64,000 nt of DNA from Verrucomicrobium sp. BvORR106. GTDB taxonomy: Bacteria; Verrucomicrobiota; Verrucomicrobiia; Verrucomicrobiales; Verrucomicrobiaceae. Location of the stretch: the NCBI RefSeq assembly GCF_000739655.1, contig NZ_BATR01000098.1:18100-82099 (forward strand), given 5' to 3'. Numbering within the stretch: the stretch's first letter is position 1; every line of letters begins with the position of its first letter. The position numbers and the translations under genes are program-made. Positions 35,658-44,478 of this stretch are shown one piece after another. The notes under the pieces are model-generated. The model saw only the letters and a list, made by a program, of their open reading frames with translations, was not told the origin of the DNA and did not search any database.

Positions 35658-36194
35658 ATGAGAAAGCTCCTGTCTATCGTCGCTGCGTGGGTTGGGTTTG
35701 CGGGGATGGGTATGGCGCAATCGCCATCTCCAGAGACCACCCCGCCAGCGGGGAGCTTAAAGGCGGCAGAAAAGCTGGCAGAGGTGATGAATCTCAAGGG
35801 GCAAATGGGAGGCGGCTTTGAAGCTCTCATGCCAATGATCAAAGGCATGGCTGACAGCATGATGCTGGCGACTGAGGAGCGCACGGCTCTAGAGAGCACC
35901 TTCCGCCAGTGGTATCTGGAGGACTTCGACCATGCGAAGATCTTGGCGGAGACCGTGAAGCTCTACGCGAGCACTTTCACGGAGGAGGAACTGATCATCC
36001 TGGCGGAGTTCTATACGACCCCAGCGGGACGCAAGGCCCTGACTGTGATGCCAGAACTCATGAAGCGCAGCGTGGTGATGGCGGCGGCTGAAAGCAAGGC
36101 CAAGCAGGAGCAGTTGAAGGCGCGACTGGATCGCCTCTTCACTGAAAAAGTGAGTCTGGCTCTGGAGCCAGGGGCAGGGAAGCGAGGGAACTGA
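35658..36194 (+). CDS. secreted DUF2059 protein, copy 1
   Basis: 178 residues: a signal peptide (MRKLLSIVAAWVGFAGMGMA), a short Pro-rich linker, then an all-helical DUF2059 domain (AAEKLAEVMNLKGQM; ILAETVKLYASTFTEEELI; FYTTPAGRKALTVMPELM). The function of DUF2059 is unknown; members are periplasmic. It is followed 147 bases later by a clear paralogue, so this is a tandem duplication. Confidence 0.85.
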   Translation: MRKLLSIVAAWVGFAGMGMAQSPSPETTPPAGSLKAAEKLAEVMNLKGQMGGGFEALMPMIKGMADSMMLATEERTALESTFRQWYLEDFDHAKILAETVKLYASTFTEEELIILAEFYTTPAGRKALTVMPELMKRSVVMAAAESKAKQEQLKARLDRLFTEKVSLALEPGAGKRGN

Positions 36195-36341
36195 GCGCAT
36201 CGGCGCAGTTTCCCAGCAAACATTGCTTGTCAGGGAATGGCTGGCGACCGCAAGATGAGCGCGGAATTTTTTCCGCCCGTCCACGTTCACCCCTAGCCAC
36301 ACCTTCACCTTCACGCCCATGGTGCCAACCAGGGCGTTCCG

Positions 36342-36839
36342 ATGCTTATGAAAATGCTGCTTCCGTTCGTTGCCGTCGTGCTCGCCTTCACCTCTGTGCG
36401 TGGTCAGGAGCCTACACCGGGGGCTGTGAAAGCAGCAGAAAAGCTGGCGGAAGTCATGGATATCAAAGCCCAGATGTCGAACGGTCTGGAAGCGATGATG
36501 CCGATGATCACCAACATGTCGGAGAAGATGAAACTCAATCCGACGGATGCCAAGGAACTGGAAGGCATCTTCCGGACCTGGTTCACGGAGGATCTGGATC
36601 ACAGCAAGATCTTCGACGAGACGATCAAGCTCTACGCCCAGAACTTTACGGAAGAGGAGCTGGCAGGCCTCGCCGCCTTCTATGAGAGCCCGCTGGGGCG
36701 CAAGTCTCTCACGGCTCTGCCTCAGCTCATGAAGAAGGGAGCTCAGATCGGCATGGCGGAGGGCCAGGCCAAGCAGGAAAAGCTGCGGGCCCGCCTGGAG
36801 CCTTTCTTCAAAAAACACGCTCCGTCAGGAAATCCTTGA
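36342..36839 (+). CDS. secreted DUF2059 protein, copy 2
   Basis: 165 residues: signal peptide (MKMLLPFVAVVLAFTSVRG) and a DUF2059 domain. It shares AAEKLAEVM, the YxNFTEEEL-type motif (LYAQNFTEEELAGLAAFY) and GRKSLTALPQLMKKG with copy 1. ATG 36348 is an alternative start. The two diverge most at both ends, as expected for an old duplication. Confidence 0.85.
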   Translation: MLMKMLLPFVAVVLAFTSVRGQEPTPGAVKAAEKLAEVMDIKAQMSNGLEAMMPMITNMSEKMKLNPTDAKELEGIFRTWFTEDLDHSKIFDETIKLYAQNFTEEELAGLAAFYESPLGRKSLTALPQLMKKGAQIGMAEGQAKQEKLRARLEPFFKKHAPSGNP

Positions 36840-36929
36840 GAGTGAGGACGCCGGGTGCCAAAAAAGCCCGGTCTTCATGAGCGGGGGGAGGCGTACACCT
36901 TAACGCCCTCCTCTCGCAAAATCCTCAGT

Positions 36930-38135
36930 ATGCCCAAATCTCCCCTCCCGGAGCGCCCGTTGCTGCTCCTTCTTGCCGCTGTCCAGTTCACCCACATCCT
37001 GGACTTCATGGTCATGATGCCGTTGGGGCCTCAGTTGATGAGGCTCTTCAATATTCTGCCGCATCAGTTCAGCAATCTGGTGGCCTCCTACACTTTCAGC
37101 GCGGCCGTGGCGGGGCTGCTGGGGGCGTTTTTGGTGGATCGCTTTGACCGGAAGACGGCTCTGCTTTTCTGCTATGCCGGGTTCCTCCTGGGCACTCTGG
37201 CGTGTGCCCTTGCGCCCTCCTATGAGACGCTTCTCGTGGCTCGTATTGTCAGCGGTGCTTTTGGCGGAGTATCGGGAGCGATGGTGCTGACGATTGTGGG
37301 GGACATTGTGCCTCTGGAGCGACGGGCTTCCGCCATGGGCATCATCATGTCCTCCTTTGCACTTGCCTCCATCTTGGGGGTGCCTTTTGGGCTTTGGCTT
37401 GCCGCGATCTGGAGCTGGCATGCCCCATTTCTCCTTGTGGTCGCCCTGGGATCGGTAGTGTGGGGAGTGACGTTGGTACGTTTTCCCGCCCTGCGCGGAC
37501 ATCTGGCGGCGGCAGGCCAGCACAGCAGACAGGCCATCAAGGGTTTGCTTGAACTGCTGACGAATCGCAACACCCTGGCGGCACTTTCCTTCATGATGAT
37601 GATGATTTTCGGGCACTTCATCATCATTCCCTTCTTGAGTCCCAGTATGGTCGCCAATGCGGGGCTGGCAGAGAAGGATCTGTCTTACTTCTATCTGGCG
37701 GGCGGCATCGCAAGCTTTGTAACCTCCCCGGTGGTGGGGCGCATGGCGGACCGGCATGGTCGGTTGAAGATGTTTGCCATCATGATCTTGGGAGCGCTTC
37801 TGCCGGTGTATCTGATCACCAATCAGGGACCGTCCCACCTGGCAGTCATCATGGTGGTGGCGGCACTCTTCTTCGTCTTTGGCGGAGGGCGTTTCATTCC
37901 CGGGCAGGCCATCGTGACCTCTGCGGTACCAGCGCGTCTGCGGGGCAGCTTCATGAGTCTGAACAGCAGTGTGCGTGATCTCGCCGCAGGCGTGGCCTCC
38001 ATGTTGGGCGGCCATATCGTGGTGAAGGACGCCCTGACTGGGAAGTTGCTCCACTTCCCTACGCTGGGATGGATCGCAATCGCGGCTAGCCTGGCCAGTG
38101 TGGTGCTCGCCTCCCGGGTGAAGGCGGTGGCGTAG
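36930..38135 (+). CDS. major facilitator superfamily transporter
   Basis: 401 residues from ATG 36930 (MPKSPLPERP); the upstream in-frame extension is polar and not membrane-like. Twelve predicted helices in two halves. Motif A-like loops are LVDRFDRKTALL and GRMADRHGRLKM, and the middle loop contains HLAAAGQHSRQAI. It most resembles DHA1-type exporters; substrate unknown. The next gene is 210 bases downstream. Confidence 0.88.
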   Translation: MPKSPLPERPLLLLLAAVQFTHILDFMVMMPLGPQLMRLFNILPHQFSNLVASYTFSAAVAGLLGAFLVDRFDRKTALLFCYAGFLLGTLACALAPSYETLLVARIVSGAFGGVSGAMVLTIVGDIVPLERRASAMGIIMSSFALASILGVPFGLWLAAIWSWHAPFLLVVALGSVVWGVTLVRFPALRGHLAAAGQHSRQAIKGLLELLTNRNTLAALSFMMMMIFGHFIIIPFLSPSMVANAGLAEKDLSYFYLAGGIASFVTSPVVGRMADRHGRLKMFAIMILGALLPVYLITNQGPSHLAVIMVVAALFFVFGGGRFIPGQAIVTSAVPARLRGSFMSLNSSVRDLAAGVASMLGGHIVVKDALTGKLLHFPTLGWIAIAASLASVVLASRVKAVA

Positions 38136-38345
38136 CGATTTGCCGCTTCTTGAGGCGGCCTCGCCCGCCAGCGCAGTCTCCTGAGGGTGATGCGGGTGGG
38201 CCGCAAATGGTGCGTGCAAGTTAGCAAGGCCGGATCCGGCTGGATGAACGATCTTTCAGGCAGAGGGTGAGGGCTCGCAAGGGAGCCTGACCTTCTGGGA
38301 AGATCGCATTCATTCTGCGGATTTGGATTGTTGTTTGCTCAGGCC

Positions 38346-39818
38346 ATGGAACTCACCGTTCAACAGCGTCGCGGCTTTTACGCAGGGGACGCCATTCAAC
38401 GCCGGATCGGGGAGTTTCTCGGCGGGCGCTTTCCCGATGGGGGCACCGCCATGTACTTTGCTCCCGGGACAGAGGCGGAGTCGATGTACCGCCGACGTTA
38501 CCCGCTGAGGGAACTGACACGCTGGCTGGATGGAGGATCGGAGATCAACCGTTCTCTGTGGGATCACGAGTACCTGATTGCCCACCTGGACATTGAATAT
38601 GTGAACTTTGACCGGCCCGGGGAGATTTACCTCGATCCAGACCGCGGTTTCTCCCTGCAGCAGCCGGTCCAGCGTGCAGTGAAGGACATCCTGTTCTCCT
38701 ACGGCATCCGTCCGCTGCATCTCCTCACCGGACGGGGCCATCACTTCGTGTGGCAGATGCGGCGCGAGAGTGAGGTTTTTCAGAAGCTGGCTGGCTTCGG
38801 GCGGCTCTCGGACACCTTGGAGCGGCTCTATGAAACATCTCCATCGCCCACCGGCGAGCTCGTGGAGCCGGAGCTGGGCCGGGCCTTTGCCGGGCTGGGG
38901 CTGGTGATGGAGTACCTGGCCCACCAGGTGAAAACCGTGGCCGCCGGGGAGAGCGAGATCCCGGTGGAGATGGCCGCGATTGAAGTGGGGGCAGATGATC
39001 ACGGTCGGGAGATGGTGTCGGTGGATATCACAGAGTATGCGGATCCTCTCATTGCCCGGGCGGTGCGGGTACCTTTCAGTGTTTACCTGAAACCCCGGCA
39101 GCAGACGTGGAAGATTGGGGCAGAAGCTGTGGACAGCATGCCGCCCATCTTCAGCATCCCCATGCCTGCGGGAGTGCGGCTGGGGCGGGCGCTGCAGATG
39201 ATGCGGGAGGTGGACAAGGTGAACCGCCTGGCAGAGCGCTCCTCCACCCGGATTCCGGATGCCTCCGAGCCCATGGAACGCCTGGTGGAGGACTATGCGG
39301 CGTCAAGGTTGAGGAAATTTCATGACTGGTACTATGAGGCCCAGCATGACCCGGCGGAGCGCTGGCCGGAGACGTATGACCGCACGGATCTCTCTGAGGT
39401 TCCGCCGTGCGTTCGTCTCATTCTGGAAAAGCCCAACGATCTGCTGCTGCGACCGGCTTGTGCAGAACGGGTGGTGCGGGTGATGCTGGCCCTGGGTTGG
39501 CATCCGCGACACATTGGAGGGCTCATCCGCTCCAAATATGAACGGGAACATCATGAGTGGGGGGAGCAATGGTATCTCTGTGATCCAGCGACCCGTGCCG
39601 ATTTCTACGCCCGGCTCTTCAGCGGGCTTTTTGCCACCGGAGTGGATGACCTGGTGGACTTCAACTGTCGCTCTGCCCAGGAGGAGAATCTCTGCCTGGT
39701 GACGGATTGCGGCGATGATATCCGGCGGTTCCGGGAATCACTTTTACACAGGAGGCAACATGAGAGACTGGGCCATCGGCCTTTCCACGGGCTGTTTCTA
39801 CCAGAAGAGCATCTTTGA
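38346..39818 (+). CDS. protein with archaeo-eukaryotic-primase-like motifs
   Basis: 490 residues from ATG 38346. By eye it shows three features of the AEP superfamily: motif I hhDhE (LIAHLDIEY, D82 and E84), a glycine-rich stretch with His (LLTGRGHHFVW, H132/H133) as motif II, and motif III (MVSVDITEY, D227) followed by RVPFSVYLKPR (residues 241-251). The C-terminal part resembles the primase large-subunit/PriCT region: EVPPCVRLILEK (C355), helices, then C441, C450 and C455, which could hold an iron-sulfur cluster. This assignment is inference and needs a profile search. Its last 59 bases overlap the next gene in another frame. Confidence 0.5.
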   Translation: MELTVQQRRGFYAGDAIQRRIGEFLGGRFPDGGTAMYFAPGTEAESMYRRRYPLRELTRWLDGGSEINRSLWDHEYLIAHLDIEYVNFDRPGEIYLDPDRGFSLQQPVQRAVKDILFSYGIRPLHLLTGRGHHFVWQMRRESEVFQKLAGFGRLSDTLERLYETSPSPTGELVEPELGRAFAGLGLVMEYLAHQVKTVAAGESEIPVEMAAIEVGADDHGREMVSVDITEYADPLIARAVRVPFSVYLKPRQQTWKIGAEAVDSMPPIFSIPMPAGVRLGRALQMMREVDKVNRLAERSSTRIPDASEPMERLVEDYAASRLRKFHDWYYEAQHDPAERWPETYDRTDLSEVPPCVRLILEKPNDLLLRPACAERVVRVMLALGWHPRHIGGLIRSKYEREHHEWGEQWYLCDPATRADFYARLFSGLFATGVDDLVDFNCRSAQEENLCLVTDCGDDIRRFRESLLHRRQHERLGHRPFHGLFLPEEHL

Positions 39819-40590
39819 CTGCCTGGAAACGATCGGCTCCGGAGGGTTCAACCTCGTGGAGATCTGCTCGTTCCCAGCGCATTTGAACTACCATGACACC
39901 GGCGCGGTGCACCGGGCAGCCGAGAAGATGGCCGGCATCGGGATCGAGGCGTACTCGTTTCATGCCCCGTTCGCCGACCACATCGACATCACGTCTCTCG
40001 ATGCTCAACGACGTGAGCAAGGGGTGAAGGAGGTGCTGGTGGCGGCGGAGGCGGCGGCGATGCTGCGCGCCCGGAACTTTGTCATTCATCCGGGGCCGGA
40101 GCACGCGCTGTATCCCACAGGGGATGAGCGTTGGTGGCGGCTTGAGCACGTGGCCCGTTCCTTGAGCACCATTGCCACCCGTTGCCAGGAGTTGGGCGTG
40201 CTGTGTGTCCTGGAGAACAAGCTGTCTCACCTGCTCTTTGGCAACATTCCTGACATGATGTGGATCCTCGGGGCGATGACGACCACGCATGTTGGGGTAT
40301 GTCTCGATACAGGCCACGCGTATCTGGCCCGCAATCTGGACAGCGCCATGCACAAGCTGGCGGGCTATCTGAAGATGGTTCACGCCAGTGACAACTCAGG
40401 TCATCATGATGATCACCTGCCCCCTGGCGAGGGGCATATTGACTGGGTGAATGTCCTGAGGAAACTCGGCGATAGCGGCTTCCAGGGCTCCATCATGCTG
40501 GAGATAGCGGGAAGAGGCGAGCCGCATGAAGTGATGGCGGCAGCGCGGAAGGCCCGGAGGTATTTGCGGGATCAGGAGAGGAGGCTGTAG
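39760..40590 (+). CDS. sugar phosphate isomerase/epimerase-like TIM-barrel protein
   Basis: 276 residues from ATG 39760, chosen because AGGAGG lies just ahead of it. It overlaps the upstream gene by 59 bases, suggesting coupling. The xylose-isomerase-like AP-endonuclease-2 fold is indicated by metal residues in LVEICSFPAHL, AYSFHAPFADH, FVIHPGPEHAL, CVLENKL, VCLDTGHAYLA, KMVHASDNSGHHDDHLPPG and GSIMLEIAG. Such proteins act on sugars or nucleic acids; the link to a primase-like neighbour leaves room for a DNA-repair (AP endonuclease) role, which is inference. Confidence 0.85.
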   Translation: MRDWAIGLSTGCFYQKSIFDCLETIGSGGFNLVEICSFPAHLNYHDTGAVHRAAEKMAGIGIEAYSFHAPFADHIDITSLDAQRREQGVKEVLVAAEAAAMLRARNFVIHPGPEHALYPTGDERWWRLEHVARSLSTIATRCQELGVLCVLENKLSHLLFGNIPDMMWILGAMTTTHVGVCLDTGHAYLARNLDSAMHKLAGYLKMVHASDNSGHHDDHLPPGEGHIDWVNVLRKLGDSGFQGSIMLEIAGRGEPHEVMAAARKARRYLRDQERRL

Positions 40591-40630
40591 ACAGGAGTAA
40601 CAAGATTTCTGACAGATTTACAAGATTGGG
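40591..40630. repeat. ACAGGATTAACAAGATT-type repeat, copy 1
   Basis: Starts directly after the TAG stop of the isomerase gene: ACAGGAGTAACAAGATTT and a second, weaker unit (CAGATTTACAAGATT). The same motif family appears near 42911, 58915 and 58976. Confidence 0.6.
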
Positions 40631-40631
40631 G

Positions 40632-40651
40632 GTGGAGGTTGATGCCTCCAC
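40632..40651. other. hairpin between convergent genes
   Basis: GTGGAGG-TTGATG-CCTCCAC is a 7-bp stem with a six-base loop between the stops of the isomerase (plus) and the LysR gene (minus). There is no clear T-run, so a bidirectional weak terminator is only possible. Confidence 0.35.
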
Positions 40652-40688
40652 TTACCATTTACCTCTTACCGTTTTTTACCATTCACCA
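40651..40688. repeat. TTACCATTTACC-type repeat, copy 1
   Basis: Short, nearly repeated TTACC units, overlapping the last codons and stop of the LysR gene. On the minus strand they read GGTAAATGGTAAG. A second copy lies at 52161-52200. Confidence 0.55.
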
Positions 40689-41604
40689 ACCCTCCCCGTA
40701 CTTCTTCGGCAAAGGCCCGGGCGGCGGCGGTGCGGTGGCCGCCGTTGACCCAGATGAGGCCGACGCGGCGGTAGGAGAGGTCGGCTGGTTTGTCGGCCAG
40801 ACGACGGACACGGAGGTCGGGGTGCTTATCCCACTGCACAGCGGATTCTGGGAGCAGGGTGACCATGTTCGTCTGACGGATCGTGGAAAGAACACCTTCG
40901 ATGGAGTTCATTTCCACGGCGGGATGCAGACGGTGGTCGAGCTGTTGCAGGGCGACGCTCTCCACCACGAGCTCGCGCGTGCAGAAGCCATGGCTGAGCA
41001 GCACCAGGGGCTGGGCCAGCATCTCGGAGAGGAGAATTTTGCGCTGGCGGTCCAGCGGGTGTTTGTCAGGGAGTACGGCGACGAGTTGCTCGACGAAGAG
41101 CGGTTCGGTATCGAGGTGAGGGTGGTTCTTGGTAGAGATGAAGCTGATGCCCAGGTCAAGCTTGCCGGCCAGCACCTCGGCTTCCAGACTCTCCATGGGC
41201 ATTTCTCGAACGGATACCGTGACTTTGGGATAGCGGTTGCGGAAGGCGCTCACGGCTTCGGGCACAACGGCAACATTGACGGTGGAGACGATGCCCACCC
41301 GAAGCTGTCCGCTTTCCATCGTCTGTAGCTCGGCGATCTCACGGCGGGCGTCGTCCAGTTCGCGCATGATGGTGACGGCCCGGGTGTGCAGGATTTCCCC
41401 TGCAGCCGTGAGGCGGACCGTCCGGCTGAGACGGTCAAAAAGCGGGGTCCCCATCTGGCCTTCCAGCTGCTTGATCTGGTGGGACAAGGTGGGCTGGGAG
41501 ACGTGCAGCGCCTCCGCCGCCCGGTGGTAGTTCCCGGCGGCGGCTACTGCCAGGAAGTAGCGCAGGTGCCGCAGTTCCGTAGGGCTGTCTTTGATTGATG
41601 GCAT
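40666..41604 (-). CDS. LysR-family transcriptional regulator
   Basis: 312 residues. N-terminal winged helix-turn-helix (LRHLRYFLAVAAAGNYHRAA, LHVSQPTLSHQIKQLE) and a C-terminal effector-binding domain of periplasmic-binding-protein type. It is divergent from the MFS gene at 41665, the common layout for LysR regulators and their target. It most likely controls that transporter; the inducer is unknown. Confidence 0.93.
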   Translation of the reverse strand: MPSIKDSPTELRHLRYFLAVAAAGNYHRAAEALHVSQPTLSHQIKQLEGQMGTPLFDRLSRTVRLTAAGEILHTRAVTIMRELDDARREIAELQTMESGQLRVGIVSTVNVAVVPEAVSAFRNRYPKVTVSVREMPMESLEAEVLAGKLDLGISFISTKNHPHLDTEPLFVEQLVAVLPDKHPLDRQRKILLSEMLAQPLVLLSHGFCTRELVVESVALQQLDHRLHPAVEMNSIEGVLSTIRQTNMVTLLPESAVQWDKHPDLRVRRLADKPADLSYRRVGLIWVNGGHRTAAARAFAEEVRGGLVNGKKR

Positions 41605-41605
41605 C

Positions 41606-41616
41606 TATCGAAACGA
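41606..41616. promoter_or_regulatory. short inverted repeat, possible LysR operator
   Basis: ATCG-AAA-CGAT lies directly upstream of the LysR start codon in the 60-base divergent region. It is short (4-3-4) and does not match the full T-N11-A LysR pattern well, so support is weak. Confidence 0.3.
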
Positions 41617-41664
41617 TTGAATCAAGAGAATGGATGTATCAGTGAAACACCGGACGGTAGGGGC

Positions 41665-42921
41665 ATGCAAGTTCCAACTTCTGCTTCATGTGCAACCTCA
41701 TTGAAACCTGCCAACTCCGTCACTACGCGTGAGAAGGCGGGGCTGCCGCCGGCACTTTATGCGCTCACCGTGGGAGCCTTTGGCATTGGCACCACGGAGT
41801 TCGTCATCATGGGGCTGCTGCTCCAGGTGGCTGCGGATCTCCACGTGTCGATCGCTGCGGCGGGGCTGCTGATCAGCGGGTATGCGCTCGGGGTCTTTGT
41901 CGGAGCCCCGGTGCTGACCATTCTGACCAGCCGGCTGCCTCGCAAGGCGGTGCTCATGGGGCTCATGATCCTGTTCATCGTGGGCAACGTGGTATGTGCG
42001 CTGGCGCCAAACTACACGGTGCTGATGGTGGCACGGGTGATCACAGCCCTCATGCATGGCACGTTCTTCGGCGTGGGCGCGGTGGTCGCCACTGGACTGG
42101 TATCGGAGGATCGGAAGGCCTCGGCCATCTCGGTGATGTTCACCGGCCTGACGGTGGCCACGCTGCTGGGGGTTCCTGCCGGGGCCTGGCTGGGGCATCA
42201 TTTCGGCTGGCGGTCCACCTTCTGGGCGGTGAGCGTGATTGGCGTGGTAGGCTTTGCCGTGATCGCGCTCCTGGTGCCCCGGCAGCAGCAGACGGGTGAA
42301 CGGGCCGGAATGATGAGGGAGGAGCTGGCCGCAGTGTTTCGCCCGCAGGTGCTGCTGGGTCTGCTCATCACCGTGCTGGGCTGGGCGGGGGTGTTTGCGG
42401 TATTCACTTACATCGAACCCATCCTCACCAAGGTGACCGGCTTTGCCCAAGAGGCAGTGTCACCCATTCTGTTCGCCTTCGGCGGGGGCATGGTCTTGGG
42501 AAACTACGTGGGCGGCAAGCTGGCGGACCGCAAGCTCATGGCCACCATGGTGGGCACGCTGGTGTTTCTGGCGCTGGTGCTGGCGGGCACCACCGTGGCG
42601 ATGCACAGCAAGGTGGGAGTGGTGCTCTTTGTGGGCCTGCTGGGGGTGGCGGCATTCGCGACCGTGGCCCCGCTGCAACTGCGGGTGCTGCAGAAGGCGG
42701 GGGGCGGTCAGACCCTGGCCTCCAGTCTAAATATCGGGGCCTTCAATCTCGGCAATGCCATCGGTGCCTGGATGGGCGGCGTGATCATTGAGCGGGGAGC
42801 CGGGGCCGGGTACCAAGCTGTGCCCGTGGCGGCAGCGATGGTGGCAGCCGGAGCCGTGTTGATGGCGCTATGGAGCTGGAAAGGGGATGGGCGGGAGCGG
42901 ACGCTTTCTAGACAGAATTAA
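41665..42921 (+). CDS. major facilitator superfamily transporter, DHA1 type
   Basis: 418 residues from ATG 41665 (MQVPTSASC); TTG 41617 is less likely. Twelve helices. PALYALTVGAFGIGTTEFVI, LLISGYALGVFVGAP and LADRKLM follow the AraJ/YdhP-like sugar or drug efflux pattern. It is divergent from LysR and probably under its control. Its TAA stop lies inside a repeat (see 42911-42950). Confidence 0.9.
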   Translation: MQVPTSASCATSLKPANSVTTREKAGLPPALYALTVGAFGIGTTEFVIMGLLLQVAADLHVSIAAAGLLISGYALGVFVGAPVLTILTSRLPRKAVLMGLMILFIVGNVVCALAPNYTVLMVARVITALMHGTFFGVGAVVATGLVSEDRKASAISVMFTGLTVATLLGVPAGAWLGHHFGWRSTFWAVSVIGVVGFAVIALLVPRQQQTGERAGMMREELAAVFRPQVLLGLLITVLGWAGVFAVFTYIEPILTKVTGFAQEAVSPILFAFGGGMVLGNYVGGKLADRKLMATMVGTLVFLALVLAGTTVAMHSKVGVVLFVGLLGVAAFATVAPLQLRVLQKAGGGQTLASSLNIGAFNLGNAIGAWMGGVIIERGAGAGYQAVPVAAAMVAAGAVLMALWSWKGDGRERTLSRQN

Positions 42922-42950
42922 CAAGATTTTGAAGGATTAACAGGATGGGG
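42911..42950. repeat. ACAGGATTAACAAGATT-type repeat, copy 2
   Basis: GACAGAATTAACAAGATTTT and a second unit GGATTAACAGGATG, separated by about 20 bases. The MFS gene's TAA stop codon is the TAA of the first unit. Confidence 0.65.
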
Positions 42951-43040
42951 AAAGTGGGAGGCAGTGGGGTAGTTTGGATGAACCCTGCAAGCGGGACGCC
43001 CGGGGTTCAGCATCGCGCCCACTGCCTTCTGCCCACTGGC

Positions 43041-44402
43041 TCACGCCAATTCTGGCAGCGGAGAGTCGGCGTCGCCGAACTTGTGCATCTTCATGCCCAT
43101 GCGTTCCATGACGGAGAGGTGGAGGCGGCAGAGCTTGCGGTTCTCGTTCTGGCTGTAGTCCAGCATGCGGCCGCCGCGGATGGTGCCGCCACCGCCGCCA
43201 GCGAGGAGGACGGGGAGCTGGCGGGAGTCGTGGGCGTTGCCATCCCAGAGGCTCGAGCAGAAGAGAATCATGCTGTTGTCCAGGAGGGAGCGCTCGCCTT
43301 CATCGGTGGCATCCATCTTCTGCAGAGTCTCGCACATGAGCTGCATGTGATACTCGTTCACCTTCTGGTACATGGCCAGACGCTCGGGATCATTGGCATG
43401 GTGGGAGAGCTCATGCTGACCACCCTTGATGCCGCCCAGGAAACCGAAGTTCATCTGGGAAAGGTCGTTGTTGAGCATCATGGTGGCGATGCGCGTGCGG
43501 TCCATCTGGAGGGCCAGCACCATGGTGTCCAGCTGAAGGCGCAAGTGGTCGCGCACATCGGCAGGGATGCCAGCTGCGGGGCGGGCGAAGGTGGGGGCCT
43601 TGACGGTGGGGGACCAGCCGTTACCGTTGGTCTCCTTTTTGCTGAAGGCATCCGCTTTTTCAATGCGCTGCTCCAACTCGCGGACGGAGGTGAAGTATTC
43701 GTCGAGCTTCAAGGCATCGCGGCGGCTCACTTTGTTGCGCAGGCTGTTAGCATCTCCCAGCACGAGGTCGAGCACGCTCTTGTCGCGCTTGCGCTTGGAG
43801 CCGTCGTCAAAGAGTTGGTCAAAGGCCTGTTGAGGATAGATCTCTTTCGGGGCTGGCGCAGTTGGGCTGCTCCAGGAGATGTAGGCGGAATAGATGGAGG
43901 TGTAGCCGCTGTCAGTGCTGTACTTGGGACCTTCCGTGCCCAGCACAATGCTTGAGACGGGGGTGTTCTTGCCCAACTCCTGCGCCATGAGCTGGTCCAT
44001 GGTGGTGCCCACCTGCACATCCGTGGTGGTTTGCTTCACGGTCAGACCGGAAAGCACGTTCATCTTTGGGTAATGGCCGCCGGGGCCGGCCACGGTGGTG
44101 GGGTTCCAGAGTCCCTTGAAGACCAGAAGCTTGTCCTTCACCGGCTCCAGCGGGCTGAGCGTCTTCATCAACTCAATGCCCTGGGGACCGTTGGTGGCGC
44201 CCCAGTGGTGCGGGTTCACGCCATTGCCCATGAACAGGGCGGCGAACCGGCGGGGAGCTCCCTTGGCGGATGGCGTGGCGCTGCCCCATGCATTCATGGA
44301 TTCCAGCCAGGGCAAACCCATGGCAATCCCTGCTCCACGCAGGAAATGGCGGCGGGACAAGCCGGAGGAACGGCTGACAGGGCGGGCGTTAAAGGAGCTC
44401 AT
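43041..44402 (-). CDS. exported DUF1552 protein
   Basis: 453 residues. A Tat-type signal (LSRRHFLRGAGIAMGLP) near residues 16-32. The body (AALFMGNGVNPHHWGA, LVFKGLWNPTTVAG, ILFCSSLWDGNAHDSRQLPV) matches DUF1552, a family that in planctomycetes and verrucomicrobia is nearly always next to a DUF1587/1592/1588/1585/1595 protein, as here (76 bases away). The pair is thought to act in the periplasm; its role is unknown. Confidence 0.9.
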   Translation of the reverse strand: MSSFNARPVSRSSGLSRRHFLRGAGIAMGLPWLESMNAWGSATPSAKGAPRRFAALFMGNGVNPHHWGATNGPQGIELMKTLSPLEPVKDKLLVFKGLWNPTTVAGPGGHYPKMNVLSGLTVKQTTTDVQVGTTMDQLMAQELGKNTPVSSIVLGTEGPKYSTDSGYTSIYSAYISWSSPTAPAPKEIYPQQAFDQLFDDGSKRKRDKSVLDLVLGDANSLRNKVSRRDALKLDEYFTSVRELEQRIEKADAFSKKETNGNGWSPTVKAPTFARPAAGIPADVRDHLRLQLDTMVLALQMDRTRIATMMLNNDLSQMNFGFLGGIKGGQHELSHHANDPERLAMYQKVNEYHMQLMCETLQKMDATDEGERSLLDNSMILFCSSLWDGNAHDSRQLPVLLAGGGGGTIRGGRMLDYSQNENRKLCRLHLSVMERMGMKMHKFGDADSPLPELA

Positions 44403-44478
44403 GGGACGAATTCGTGTGCAGGGATCGGGGTTTTCTTTGGGGGGCGGTTATAGACTATTACGCGGTCAGGAGGGCCGG

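Noticed and set aside
36853..36890. Possible terminator after the second DUF2059 gene
   Set aside because: CCGGG and CCCGG can pair, but the loop is long and A-rich and no T-tract follows.
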